Assembly: GCA_020342115.1 (NCBI GenBank)
Contig: CP070841.1
Coordinates: 1,770,282 to 1,808,729 of the forward strand
Reading direction: 5' to 3'
Source: Spirochaetota bacterium
GTDB lineage: Bacteria > Spirochaetota > B62-G9 > DRHN01
Length of the DNA stretch: 38,448 nt
In this document: piece by piece, positions 15,961 through 24,045 of the stretch
How the letters are laid out: each line of letters opens with the position of its first letter
Position numbering within the stretch: the first letter of the stretch is position 1
Notes under the pieces: model-generated
Databases searched by the model: none
Seen by the model: only the letters and a program-made list of their open reading frames with translations
What the model was told of the DNA's origin: nothing
Translations under genes and position numbers: made by a program

Positions 15961-17368
15961 CATCAAGATTGGGCTCACAAAGAAAGCTGTGTTTGTTGAA
16001 AAGCTCAACAACAGTTTTCTTGTTTTAAAGACAGAGGAGAGGACTCCTGTCCGGGAAAAAGTCCATATAAACAGATACTATACAGACAGTTTTGAAGAGA
16101 TATTTAATGAGGAGGGAATTACCAGGGAGAACATCTACTACATCATATCTCCACATCACTATTATAGAAATACACTTCGTTTTCCATTCTCTGAACAACA
16201 GAAGATAGAATCTGTGATTAAATATGAGGTGAGGGATTATCTGCCTTCTGAGGAAATTGAATATCTTACCGATTTTTATCTATTTGAAGAAACCCAGTCA
16301 AAGAATAACGTACTCACTTTCACTATTGAGAAGGAAGAGATTGGGCAAATTCTTCAAAGCCTAGGACAATACAGGGAGAATCTAAAGGCAATTATTCCAT
16401 TCGATATTGCAGTATACCAATCAATAGTAACACTCCTGGACATGGATACATTTCTCTTTATGGATCTCCAGGATGATGCTGTGTACCTGCAGTATATCAA
16501 TAATGGAGTGTTGAAAAACATTGTCTTCATAAGATATGAGGATAATAAGCGGTATAAGGAGTCGTTGAGAGCTGAGCTTTTGATGCTTCTGAAGGCTGGA
16601 AGTAATCCTGTTATCTATACAAATACGAGAAGGACTGTAAAGGAGGAATTCGAGAAACTGACGCTTGGAGTGCTTGATGAGACCCAATCCACATACAGGA
16701 AAATTACCTGGAGTAAGGGGGAATCCATTTTTATAAACAGGGAGGATATTGACTTCTCCGATTTAATAGCCTTTTTGGGGGTATTGAGAAATGTTAATCA
16801 GACAAAAGTAAAAAAAGTTAATCTCCTCACCGAAGAGTTCAAACCAAAATTGCGGGGTTATGTGAGCATAAAAGAGTTTACCATACTCGGGAGCGTGCTG
16901 ATCCTTCTTTTAATGATCTCAACGGTCAATCTTTTCTTTGATATCAAATTTAAAAAAGATCGGGTTTTATCTCTCACCAAACGTATGAATGATATGAGTA
17001 TGGAGTATTTTGAAAAGCCTCTCGTCAATGTGGAGGAGACAAAGCAGCTGCTCAGCGATGTTCAGGGGAAGATAGAAAAAATCCACACTGCCACTGACAG
17101 AGAGTTCAGCTCTACACAGCTTCTCAAAGAGTTCTCGGCCTCTTTACCAATTGATGTTGATGTTGAGTATACAGATATCATAGTTGAGAGAGATCATATC
17201 AAATTCTACGGTCAAACAAAGACCTTCTCAGATATTGATAGGATCAAAGAATCGCTGGCTTTATCTGAATATTTCTCGAGGATTGAGGTCTCAAACACCG
17301 GTACAACAGGGAGCACTGAGGGCTTTTCTGTTACCTTTGTATTTGATATTGATGTTGTTGAGGAGTAA
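15935..17368 (+). CDS. gspL: Type II secretion inner-membrane protein GspL/PilM-PilN-like
   Basis: The N-terminal 300 residues look like the actin-like cytoplasmic domain of GspL/PilM (conserved pattern around KIESVIKYEVRDYLP). One membrane helix follows (about 311-333) and then a periplasmic ferredoxin-like domain (about 345-477). GspL recruits the assembly ATPase GspE and pairs with GspM. The start is the TTG at 15935, overlapping the end of gspK by 26 bp and preceded by AAGGGG at 7 nt; no ATG gives a better N-terminus. No gspE or gspF is present in the window, so its partners must be encoded elsewhere. Confidence 0.8.
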   Translation: MSTLRDLFNIKIGLTKKAVFVEKLNNSFLVLKTEERTPVREKVHINRYYTDSFEEIFNEEGITRENIYYIISPHHYYRNTLRFPFSEQQKIESVIKYEVRDYLPSEEIEYLTDFYLFEETQSKNNVLTFTIEKEEIGQILQSLGQYRENLKAIIPFDIAVYQSIVTLLDMDTFLFMDLQDDAVYLQYINNGVLKNIVFIRYEDNKRYKESLRAELLMLLKAGSNPVIYTNTRRTVKEEFEKLTLGVLDETQSTYRKITWSKGESIFINREDIDFSDLIAFLGVLRNVNQTKVKKVNLLTEEFKPKLRGYVSIKEFTILGSVLILLLMISTVNLFFDIKFKKDRVLSLTKRMNDMSMEYFEKPLVNVEETKQLLSDVQGKIEKIHTATDREFSSTQLLKEFSASLPIDVDVEYTDIIVERDHIKFYGQTKTFSDIDRIKESLALSEYFSRIEVSNTGTTGSTEGFSVTFVFDIDVVEE

Positions 17369-17371
17369 AGG

Positions 17372-17911
17372 GTGGATATGAGGAACCTGTTCAGGAGAGT
17401 GTCTAATAGAGAGAAGATACTGATTTTTGTAACTTCTGTGCTGTTGGTAGCATTCTTGGTTTATCAGTTTGTTTTTGTCCCGCTAATGGGAGTAAGAAGA
17501 GAATACGATCTCGAGTGGATGACACTTGAAAAAAGGTTTCATGAGCTCGAAGCACTTGCTCAGAGGTATGCAGATGAGAAAAGTTACCTCAACGCTCTCA
17601 TTAAAACATTTGATACCAAAAAAGGCATTTCCGTACTCACCTTTCTGGAAAACATTGCAGAAGACGTGGGAATAAGGGAGAACATAGAGTATATAAAACC
17701 TCGGGGAAGTGAAACTAAAGATGGGATTACAAGAACAACGGTTGAGCTTAAAATCGATGCAATATCTATAGTTGATCTCATGCGCTTTCTGTATAGAATC
17801 GAGGAGGATAGAAGGGGGGTTACTGTTTCTTATCTGAGGCTGAAACCATACTTTAAAAATAGGGAAAAGTCGGATGTTATCTTTCGTATAACTGATGTAG
17901 ATATTGAATAA
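17372..17911 (+). CDS. gspM: Type II secretion inner-membrane protein GspM/PilO-like
   Basis: The 179-aa protein has a short basic cytoplasmic N-terminus, one membrane helix (about 18-37), a coiled-coil segment (40-75) and a small ferredoxin-like periplasmic domain: the GspM/PilO plan. It stabilises GspL in the inner-membrane platform. The start is GTG at 17372; GAGGAG ends 6 nt before it, whereas the in-frame ATG two codons later is 12 nt away. It is the last gene of the cluster and converges with the SucD-like gene 5 bp away. Confidence 0.8.
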   Translation: MDMRNLFRRVSNREKILIFVTSVLLVAFLVYQFVFVPLMGVRREYDLEWMTLEKRFHELEALAQRYADEKSYLNALIKTFDTKKGISVLTFLENIAEDVGIRENIEYIKPRGSETKDGITRTTVELKIDAISIVDLMRFLYRIEEDRRGVTVSYLRLKPYFKNREKSDVIFRITDVDIE

Positions 17912-17916
17912 TCTTA

Positions 17917-18753
17917 CTAGGACTCATCTGTAGTAGACTCTCTGATGATCTGACCTATCTCCCATATATCATCCACCACAGTTACACCAGCTTCTCTGAA
18001 CAGCTTCTCTTTTTCTATCGCAATCTCCGGGTTACTGTCCTTGTTAAAGATATAGGCGATTACTGGTTTTGGGTATTTCGATTCCATTATGAATCGGGCT
18101 GCATCCTCTTCGAGCCTTCCTTTTGCCTCACCACCGATCACTACCACCTCTGTATTATCGTCGCTTTCGAAATCTTTAAGAATCTCTACATATCCGGTTC
18201 CGGTAACATCCATACCGCCGAGGCTTACAACCATGCTTTCTCCAATCTCTTCTTTATATAGGCTCTGGCATATACGCTTTTCATTGCCGGCAGTTCGGGT
18301 CACAACACCAATATCTCCCTGTATGATGTATTCGTTAGATATAGTGCCGGCCTTGGTCTCACCGGGAACATACACTCCGGCTGATCCCGGACCAATTATT
18401 GTTATATTCTTCTGCTCAGCAATGTTCTTAAGCTTGATTGTTTCTGTAACTGGAATATCAGCAGTGATTATTATGATAAGAGGGATATTTGCTTCAATGG
18501 CTTCAGTTACTGCATTAAAGACAGCATTCTTTGGTACAAAGATTATCGATACATCAATTTCATGTCTTTTAACAGCTTCACTGATTTTATCGTAAACAGT
18601 GACTCCCATTACCTCCTGTCCGTACCGACCAGGGCTTACACCTGCAACTATCTCTGCCTTGTTCTCCAGCATAAGGTTTGTATGCAGTCTACCTTCCGTA
18701 GTGGTGATGCCCTGGATAAGAATTCTTGTTGCCCTTTTCAGCATTATTGACAT
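17917..18753 (-). CDS. SucD-like CoA-binding protein lacking the phosphohistidine loop
   Basis: The 278-aa protein aligns end to end with the alpha subunit of succinyl-CoA synthetase. The N-terminal CoA-binding Rossmann half is recognisable (RILIQGITTTEGRLHTN, IVAGVSPGRYG, GVTVYDKISEAV). The second half is altered: GPNCPG of SucD reads GPGSAG, SRSGTLTYE reads TRTAGNEKR, and the segment with the phosphorylated histidine (MGHAGA) is missing between KPVIAYIFNKDS and EKEKLFREAGV. No sucC-like beta subunit gene is adjacent. Classical ligase activity is therefore unlikely. It may bind CoA or a nucleotide as a sensor, or be a divergent NDP-forming acyl-CoA synthetase relative. The ATG follows a GGGGGA at 4 nt. 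Confidence 0.75.
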   Translation of the reverse strand: MSIMLKRATRILIQGITTTEGRLHTNLMLENKAEIVAGVSPGRYGQEVMGVTVYDKISEAVKRHEIDVSIIFVPKNAVFNAVTEAIEANIPLIIIITADIPVTETIKLKNIAEQKNITIIGPGSAGVYVPGETKAGTISNEYIIQGDIGVVTRTAGNEKRICQSLYKEEIGESMVVSLGGMDVTGTGYVEILKDFESDDNTEVVVIGGEAKGRLEEDAARFIMESKYPKPVIAYIFNKDSNPEIAIEKEKLFREAGVTVVDDIWEIGQIIRESTTDES

Positions 18754-19051
18754 CCATTCCCCCGTTTGTAATCTTTAGCTGTCTTTTTTAAACCTCTCCC
18801 ATCTCCCTACAATAGTATAAAAAAGTATGGGATTCGCTACAATCGGTCTTTAAACTTCTGCCCGGGTAGCTTTGTGGAAGTCCACGAGGTGAAATTCTAC
18901 TGTGATCTGACTTTTTGTAGACTTATAAAAATTATAAAATGAATCTATAATATAATCAATTACTTTCTCTGGGGGCAAATGATATTCCGAATATCTACAA
19001 GTAGATCGAAGTGCCCTGAATATGGTAGAGGGTTTATATTTGGCATTCGTT
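18754..19051. other. 298-bp intergenic region with a possible gene remnant
   Basis: No confident gene lies here. On the minus strand 18850 to about 19045 reads openly into protein-like sequence (for example PPEKVIDYIIDSFYNFYK) ending at a stop. The only ATG in that frame is inside lnt, and the nearest TTG has no ribosome site. It may be the 3' remnant of a lost gene or chance. The promoter of the SucD-like gene should lie at 18754-18850. Confidence 0.3.
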
Positions 19052-20689
19052 CTACCGACGCTTTTTCTCGGGGCGGCCCTTTTCCTTACCAAGAGGTTTC
19101 CTTGCAAGGACTGTGACAGAAAAGATAAAAGATAATCCAAAGATGAACAGGCTTGTCTTCGGGAGAACGTCACCATTTTTTGTATAGAATGTTGGCCGTA
19201 TCCTGTTGCCGACCTCTCCAGTAATATAGCCGACCTCTTTGATAGGAAGAATGTTCACCACTTTGCCATGAGGATTTATGAATGCAGTCACACCATCATT
19301 AGCTGCACGAGCATACCATATCCTGTTCTCAACGGCTCGAAACTTGGTCATACTGAAATGTTGAAAGTGGCCTGCACGTGTTTTTGTCCACATATCGTTG
19401 GATATGTTCACGATAAAATCTGCCCCATTCAGGACAAATTTACGAATGAAATAGCCGTAGGTTCCTTCCCAGCAGATCACTACACTGAACTTCATCTTCT
19501 CATGCTCAAAGACTGTATATTCTGTTCCCGGCGTAAATCCGGCGCTGTCAGTAAATTTATCCAGAATACGCTGAAGAAAGCGTAACCTTTTCCCAATTGG
19601 GAAATGCTCTCCAAAAGGTGTGAGCATTATTTTATCATATTTACTGATTATCTCACCATTGGCATCCAAGAAATAGGCACTGTTTGTCCACACTTCCTCA
19701 TCACCCTTTGTTGGGTAGATCTTTGTGAGATTCTCTACATTCGTTGCTGTATCTTTACCTCTATGGAAGTTGTCAGGTGAGCCTATAATGAAGGAGGTGT
19801 TTAGATCCTGAACGAACTTCTGTATCTTTGTATGGTAGGAGGTTCCATGGATCAGGTTTGGCCTGAGGCTTGTTCTTATAGCGGTTTCTGTCCAGACTAT
19901 TAAATCTATCCCTTTGTTCTCCTCGAAGCTCTGCCGACTCGTATCTATGAGCCGCTTGAGTGCGCCCCATTTCTCCCTTTTCCACTCAGTCCTGGGGCTG
20001 CTTAGAGCCTGTACGAGAACGAGCTTCATCTTTTTTTCATTCGATATGGGTTCATTAAGTCTTACAGTTCCGTAGACAAGGCTTGCTACAATTAATCCTG
20101 CAGATACAATAATTGGGATGGCCCTTCTTAATGAAAGGCCAGGTTCATGTCTCTTACTCCCCAGATGTAGTAAGAAATCAGCAAGGCAGGCATTAAAAAG
20201 AACAAGAACGAATGAAACAAGAGGCTCGCCACCTATATCGGCGATCTGTATGAATCGGAGAAAGTTATGCTGTGTGTAACCGATTGAACCAAAGGTGAAG
20301 CTTAAGAATCCGAAACTCCTTATATATTCGATCGATATCCAGATGAATGGTGTTATGGCTGCCCTGTATTTCGGCAAAGCCCTTGCCAAAATGTTTATGA
20401 AAATCAAAGCGATTACAAAATAGCCGCCAAAGACTACAGTCACGAAGGCTACACCTATTACAGGGAGGTATGCATTCATCCAGAAGAGGTAGAGACAATA
20501 GAAGGGAAAAGCAGCAAGGATTCCATAACCTATGGTTCTTGTAGTGTTTGTTGTATAAACCAGGAAGAAAATCGGGGCAAGGGCAAAAAAGCCCAGAATA
20601 TTAATATTATATGTTGGATATGAAAGCAGAAGCATAAACGCGGAAGCAAAGGATAGGGCTACTGCTATATACCATTTAGGTTCTTGCAT
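19052..20689 (-). CDS. lnt: Apolipoprotein N-acyltransferase
   Basis: Lnt adds the third acyl chain to the N-terminal cysteine of lipoproteins in the inner membrane. The N-terminal 200 residues hold six or so hydrophobic helices. The nitrilase-like periplasmic domain carries Glu268 (WTETAI), Lys353 (KYDKIMLTPFGEH) and Cys406 (VVICWEG), aligning with E267/K335/C387 of E. coli. The residue after Cys is Trp where Tyr is common. A C-terminal helix (about 510-530) is followed by a strongly basic tail. The 545-aa length is typical. The gene is flanked by intergenic gaps of 298 and 137 bp and looks monocistronic. Confidence 0.93.
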   Translation of the reverse strand: MQEPKWYIAVALSFASAFMLLLSYPTYNINILGFFALAPIFFLVYTTNTTRTIGYGILAAFPFYCLYLFWMNAYLPVIGVAFVTVVFGGYFVIALIFINILARALPKYRAAITPFIWISIEYIRSFGFLSFTFGSIGYTQHNFLRFIQIADIGGEPLVSFVLVLFNACLADFLLHLGSKRHEPGLSLRRAIPIIVSAGLIVASLVYGTVRLNEPISNEKKMKLVLVQALSSPRTEWKREKWGALKRLIDTSRQSFEENKGIDLIVWTETAIRTSLRPNLIHGTSYHTKIQKFVQDLNTSFIIGSPDNFHRGKDTATNVENLTKIYPTKGDEEVWTNSAYFLDANGEIISKYDKIMLTPFGEHFPIGKRLRFLQRILDKFTDSAGFTPGTEYTVFEHEKMKFSVVICWEGTYGYFIRKFVLNGADFIVNISNDMWTKTRAGHFQHFSMTKFRAVENRIWYARAANDGVTAFINPHGKVVNILPIKEVGYITGEVGNRIRPTFYTKNGDVLPKTSLFIFGLSFIFSVTVLARKPLGKEKGRPEKKRR

Positions 20690-20826
20690 TTTTAAACCCG
20701 TGAAAGAAAATTGTTTCTATTAATTTTATTAGCGATAGGAGAATTTTTCAAGCGTAAATGGAGAAGAATGCATCTTTAGTTTTGTGAATAGAGATTTTTT
20801 GGATAATCACGAAGAATTAGCTAGTC

Positions 20827-21195
20827 TTATTCTGGGGGTTTCAATGTATAATCAAGAGCATCCGAGATATCAAGTACAGAGCAGGGTTTCATGAGTATTT
20901 TCGATACTCCGAAGCTTTTTGCAAGAACCAGGTTTTTTTCCGAGCCATATCCAGTGATAATCACTATGGGAATGACCCTGTCTTTTTCTCTTACCATCTT
21001 AATAAGGTCAATACCGTCTATTTTCGGCATTTTTAAATCGGTAATGAGCAGATCGAATTTGTTCTTTTTGAACTCCTCATAAGCTTCAGCACCATTATGG
21101 GCAATGACAGCCTTGAAGCCCTTTCTTTCTACAATCTCCCTTATCAAACCTGATATGGTAAGGTCATCTTCTGCTACAAGAATTGTCTTGCACAT
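20827..21195 (-). CDS. Single-domain response regulator (CheY-like)
   Basis: The 122-aa protein is only a receiver domain. It has the acidic pair Asp10/Asp11, the phosphoacceptor Asp53 (LLITDLKMPKIDG), Thr81 (IITGYGS) and Lys103 (LMKPC), all the residues needed for phosphotransfer. No output domain is attached and no histidine kinase is adjacent. It could act in a phosphorelay or in motility like CheY; the sequence does not decide. Cys104 after Lys-Pro is unremarkable. Confidence 0.9.
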   Translation of the reverse strand: MCKTILVAEDDLTISGLIREIVERKGFKAVIAHNGAEAYEEFKKNKFDLLITDLKMPKIDGIDLIKMVREKDRVIPIVIITGYGSEKNLVLAKSFGVSKILMKPCSVLDISDALDYTLKPPE

Positions 21196-21405
21196 TTAGA
21201 AAAAGGTTTCCTGAATATCTATAAATTCATCTGTAAGTCTAATGCTTTTAGGATTCGATTTCAAAGGAATTACTAATTTTTTGCTCTTTTTTGCAGAAAC
21301 TATTATTATCACTACATCAGAAACTTTATTTATATTTAATAATTATTTTAGGAAACAAATTACTATCGTTTCCAATGTGGCTTATCAACATCATAGGAAT
21401 GAAGA

Positions 21406-22317
21406 ATGGAAAAGGGGATTAAGAGACTCATCTCAGAGGAATACGTTGTTCTTGACGGCGCAACGGGTACGCTCCTTCAGGATTCAGGTTTATCTACAGA
21501 CACCCTTCCTGAGGAGTGGAATATTCTTCGGCCTGAGGTGTTGAAGGGCATACACCTTGACTATCTCAGATCTGGGGCTCAGATTATTGAGACTAATACC
21601 TTTGGCGCTACGGCAATCAAGCTTGGTATGAAGGGAAAATCGGACTTGATGGAAGAGGTAAACCGCCGCGGGGCTAGGATTGCAGTTGAAGCACTGAAGG
21701 AATTTAGTGGTGCTATTGAGAACAGTGGTGATAGATATATTGGGGGGTCTGTTGGCCCTACGGGCCAGATGGTTGGTGTGGATATGTCAGAGCAGGAAGC
21801 CAGAAAGAGTTTTGCATCTCAGGGTACAGTACTTGCTGATAATGGTGTAAACCTGTTCATTGTCGAAACAATGATGAATCTCAATGAAGCACTGATCGCA
21901 TTGAGAGCCCTCATGGATGAAACAGATCTTCCGGTAGTCGTATCACTTGTATTCAACAGAACCAAAAAGGGTGACTATAGAACCCTCTACGGAAACACTG
22001 TATCAGAAGCAGTTGAGAAGCTTACCGATGCAGGTGCAGATGCTATTGGGACCAACTGCGGACTAATCGAGGATTACATTGATGTGATTGGTGAGATGAG
22101 ATCCTTAACCAGTATTCCTCTTATACTTTATCCGAATGCAGGGGCACCCAAACTTAGAGGAGATGAGACATATTTCGAGCAGACACCGGAGTTTATGATT
22201 TCCTATCTGGAGAAGGAAATAGAGGCAGGCGCAACAATCATAGGTGGATGCTGCGGAACAACACCCGAGTACACAGCACTCATTTCACAAAGGCTCAAAG
22301 GCCGTAAGCGGAAATGA
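21406..22317 (+). CDS. Homocysteine S-methyltransferase-family protein (MetH N-terminal type)
   Basis: The 303-aa protein corresponds to the homocysteine-binding barrel of methionine synthase alone. DGATGTLLQ opens the barrel. The zinc ligands Cys218 (GTNCG) and Cys282/Cys283 (GGCCGTTPEY) are present. The pterin-, cobalamin- and SAM-activation domains of MetH are absent, so the methyl donor is either S-methylmethionine or SAM (as in MmuM/BhmT types) or a separate methyltransferase partner. AGGA lies 7 nt before the ATG. I see no SAM riboswitch in the 210 bp upstream. Confidence 0.88.
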   Translation: MEKGIKRLISEEYVVLDGATGTLLQDSGLSTDTLPEEWNILRPEVLKGIHLDYLRSGAQIIETNTFGATAIKLGMKGKSDLMEEVNRRGARIAVEALKEFSGAIENSGDRYIGGSVGPTGQMVGVDMSEQEARKSFASQGTVLADNGVNLFIVETMMNLNEALIALRALMDETDLPVVVSLVFNRTKKGDYRTLYGNTVSEAVEKLTDAGADAIGTNCGLIEDYIDVIGEMRSLTSIPLILYPNAGAPKLRGDETYFEQTPEFMISYLEKEIEAGATIIGGCCGTTPEYTALISQRLKGRKRK

Positions 22318-22336
22318 TATATTGCTGTCTTTTGTT

Positions 22337-22357
22337 CCCTCTCGCTAGGAGAGAGGG
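22337..22357. other. Hairpin between convergent genes
   Basis: CCCTCTC and GAGAGGG form a perfect 7-bp stem with a 7-nt loop, 20 bp after the methyltransferase stop. No T-tract follows on either strand, so it is not a canonical terminator, though it may end transcription or protect the 3' end. Confidence 0.45.
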
Positions 22358-22405
22358 TAAGCTCCTCAATTCTAATTTTCGTGCTGAAGTTGCAAGAATA
22401 TATAT

Positions 22406-22432
22406 GAATAAAGAATGCGGTTTGTCCACATT
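22406..22432 (-). terminator. Hairpin after the thioesterase gene
   Basis: Reading leftward, AATGTGG pairs with CCGCATT (one G-T pair) around a 5-nt loop and is followed by CTTTATT, a plausible rho-independent terminator beginning at the TAA stop of the thioesterase gene. A closely similar 27-bp sequence occurs at 34307-34333. Confidence 0.45.
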
Positions 22433-22838
22433 AGGGTGAAGGGGCCGAGAAAAGTTTCTTAAAGAAATCAGGTGTTTTCACGATCTTTCCACTATTATCT
22501 ATAAACGGATGAACCGTGTATCCCTCTGCAGCGAGCTCTTTGTCTTTCTTCCTGTAGATCTTATAGCCTACCTTCAGCCTTGCTTCGGCTATTTCAAGAA
22601 ACTCTGCATGTATTATTACGTTTTCATCATATTTGAGGCCTTTTCTATATCTGCAATAGGCTTCTCTTACAGGCAGTGTGTATCCTCGTTCCTCAAGATT
22701 TTTGTATGGGAGGCCGCCCTGCCTCATCAGTTCGGTGCGTGCTGCTTCCATCCATGAAAAGTAGTGGGTATGATGAGCAACGCCCATCCGGTCAGTTTCA
22801 ACGTAGCGCACCCGTACCTCGATCTGTGCGTTTTGCAT
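22431..22838 (-). CDS. YbgC/FadM-type hot-dog acyl-CoA thioesterase
   Basis: The 135-aa protein is a single 4HBT hot-dog domain. VRYVETDRMGVAHHTHYFSW contains the catalytic Asp16 and the following His23, aligning with Asp18/His25 of E. coli YbgC. Such enzymes hydrolyse acyl-CoA thioesters; the substrate cannot be read from sequence, and the tol-pal genes that accompany ybgC in proteobacteria are absent. The C-terminal codons (APSP, stop) lie in GC-rich sequence that merges with the adjacent hairpin. It is transcribed divergently from the nitrilase-family gene across a 245-bp AT-rich gap. Confidence 0.88.
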   Translation of the reverse strand: MQNAQIEVRVRYVETDRMGVAHHTHYFSWMEAARTELMRQGGLPYKNLEERGYTLPVREAYCRYRKGLKYDENVIIHAEFLEIAEARLKVGYKIYRKKDKELAAEGYTVHPFIDNSGKIVKTPDFFKKLFSAPSP

Positions 22839-23083
22839 ATAAAACTCCGAACTGTTCTTAAATGTAGTATAGTGAATTTCGAGTTATATTTTTTCTTGAA
22901 TAGAGATCTTTTTATTATCAAAATTTTACTTGTCCCAAGAATTTTATCAATGAAATTCGCTAACATAAGAATGCTTTAATATAGTCGTTAACCTTTTATT
23001 TTAAAATGCTCTAAACTCTGCATTTGTTCTAGTATTATATTATCAAAGATACTAGAAGGAATTTTAATAAAGGAGTGCACGAC

Positions 23084-23881
23084 ATGCAAAAGTACAGGAT
23101 ATGCGGAATTCAATTCGAGTCAGGACAGGACAAAGAGAAAAATCTTGAAAAAACATTTTTATATTTCGAGGAAGCGGTAAAACAGAAACCCGATTTTGTT
23201 ATTCTGCCGGAGATGTTTGAAATAGCGGCAAAACCTGACAAAGTGAGTCACTATACACATCCAATTCCATCTGATTTTACTGATACACTTTCAGTGCTGG
23301 CTAAGGACTCTTCAGTAAATCTCATAGGTGGTAGCTTTTTTGAACAAGAGGGAGAATATATATATAATACCTGTCTGGTTTTTGACAGAAAGGGAGAGAT
23401 AGCAGGTAAATACAGAAAGATGCACCTGTTCGATGCCTTTGGTTGGGGAGAATCAACTGTGTTCAGCAGGGGAGAGGAAACGCTCCTTCTTGAGCTTGAC
23501 GGATTGCGTTTTGCGGTTGCCATATGCTATGATGTGCGGTTTCCGGAGATTTTCCGACACTATGCAGTGAGGGGAGCAAAGGTAGTCTTCCTGCCGGCCT
23601 GCTTCCTTCAGCCGAACCACGACCAGTGGCAGCTCAGTACATGCTCAAGGGCGCTTGAAAACACAATATTCGTGGCAACCTCCAATCAGACAGGAAGTGA
23701 TTTCGTAGGCAGGAGTATGGTTGCGAATCCATGGGGAGTCAAGGTCTGCGGAATGGGTATAGAGGAGGGGTACTATACCTGTGATATTGACCTCAGTGTT
23801 ATCGATCAAACGCGTGGAAAGCTCCCGCTTATAGATGGGAGAAGATTTGATGTTATTCTCAGGGATGGGGACGGAGGATGA
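23084..23881 (+). CDS. Nitrilase-superfamily carbon-nitrogen hydrolase (omega-amidase/Nit2-like)
   Basis: The triad Glu43 (LPEMFE), Lys112 (KYRKMHLFD) and Cys148 (AICYDVRFPE) is complete in this 265-aa cytoplasmic enzyme. The motif spacing and the KMHLFD and CYDVRFPE wording resemble the Nit1/Nit2 and omega-amidase branch, which hydrolyses small amides such as deaminated glutathione or 2-oxosuccinamate; the substrate remains a guess. The start is the ATG at 23084, with AAGGAG 8 nt upstream, rather than the overlapping GTG at 23075. The last codons form one arm of an inverted repeat with 24020-24029. Confidence 0.88.
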   Translation: MQKYRICGIQFESGQDKEKNLEKTFLYFEEAVKQKPDFVILPEMFEIAAKPDKVSHYTHPIPSDFTDTLSVLAKDSSVNLIGGSFFEQEGEYIYNTCLVFDRKGEIAGKYRKMHLFDAFGWGESTVFSRGEETLLLELDGLRFAVAICYDVRFPEIFRHYAVRGAKVVFLPACFLQPNHDQWQLSTCSRALENTIFVATSNQTGSDFVGRSMVANPWGVKVCGMGIEEGYYTCDIDLSVIDQTRGKLPLIDGRRFDVILRDGDGG

Positions 23882-24029
23882 ATTTATGACTTTACGAATA
23901 ATTGAGTATCAATATGATTACGCTGACATTTATTCAAACAGGTAAGTCCTTTAATATCAAGAAATAATGTAAAATGGTTGAGAATGAAAGAAGAACTGAT
24001 AAAGTCATGTTTTCATACCCCGTCCCCAT
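23865..24029. repeat. 10-bp inverted repeat flanking a gene boundary
   Basis: ATGGGGACGG at 23865-23874, in the last codons of the hydrolase gene, is perfectly inverted as CCGTCCCCAT at 24020-24029, 16 bp before the oxidoreductase start. The stop region GGGACGGAGGATGA is nearly repeated at the end of the next gene (26138-26151). The 164-bp gap between the genes holds nothing else recognised. Confidence 0.6.
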
Positions 24030-24045
24030 AAATGAGGATTTGTGA

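Noticed and set aside
21196-21405. SAM riboswitch upstream of the homocysteine methyltransferase gene
   Set aside because: I looked for the conserved helices and a terminator stem and saw only AT-rich sequence without them.
21242-21544. 100-aa plus-strand frame before the methyltransferase gene
   Set aside because: It overlaps the real gene start in another frame, and its composition follows the AT-rich leader.
22337-22357. Canonical rho-independent terminator
   Set aside because: The stem is good, but neither strand has a following T-tract, so it is listed only as a hairpin.
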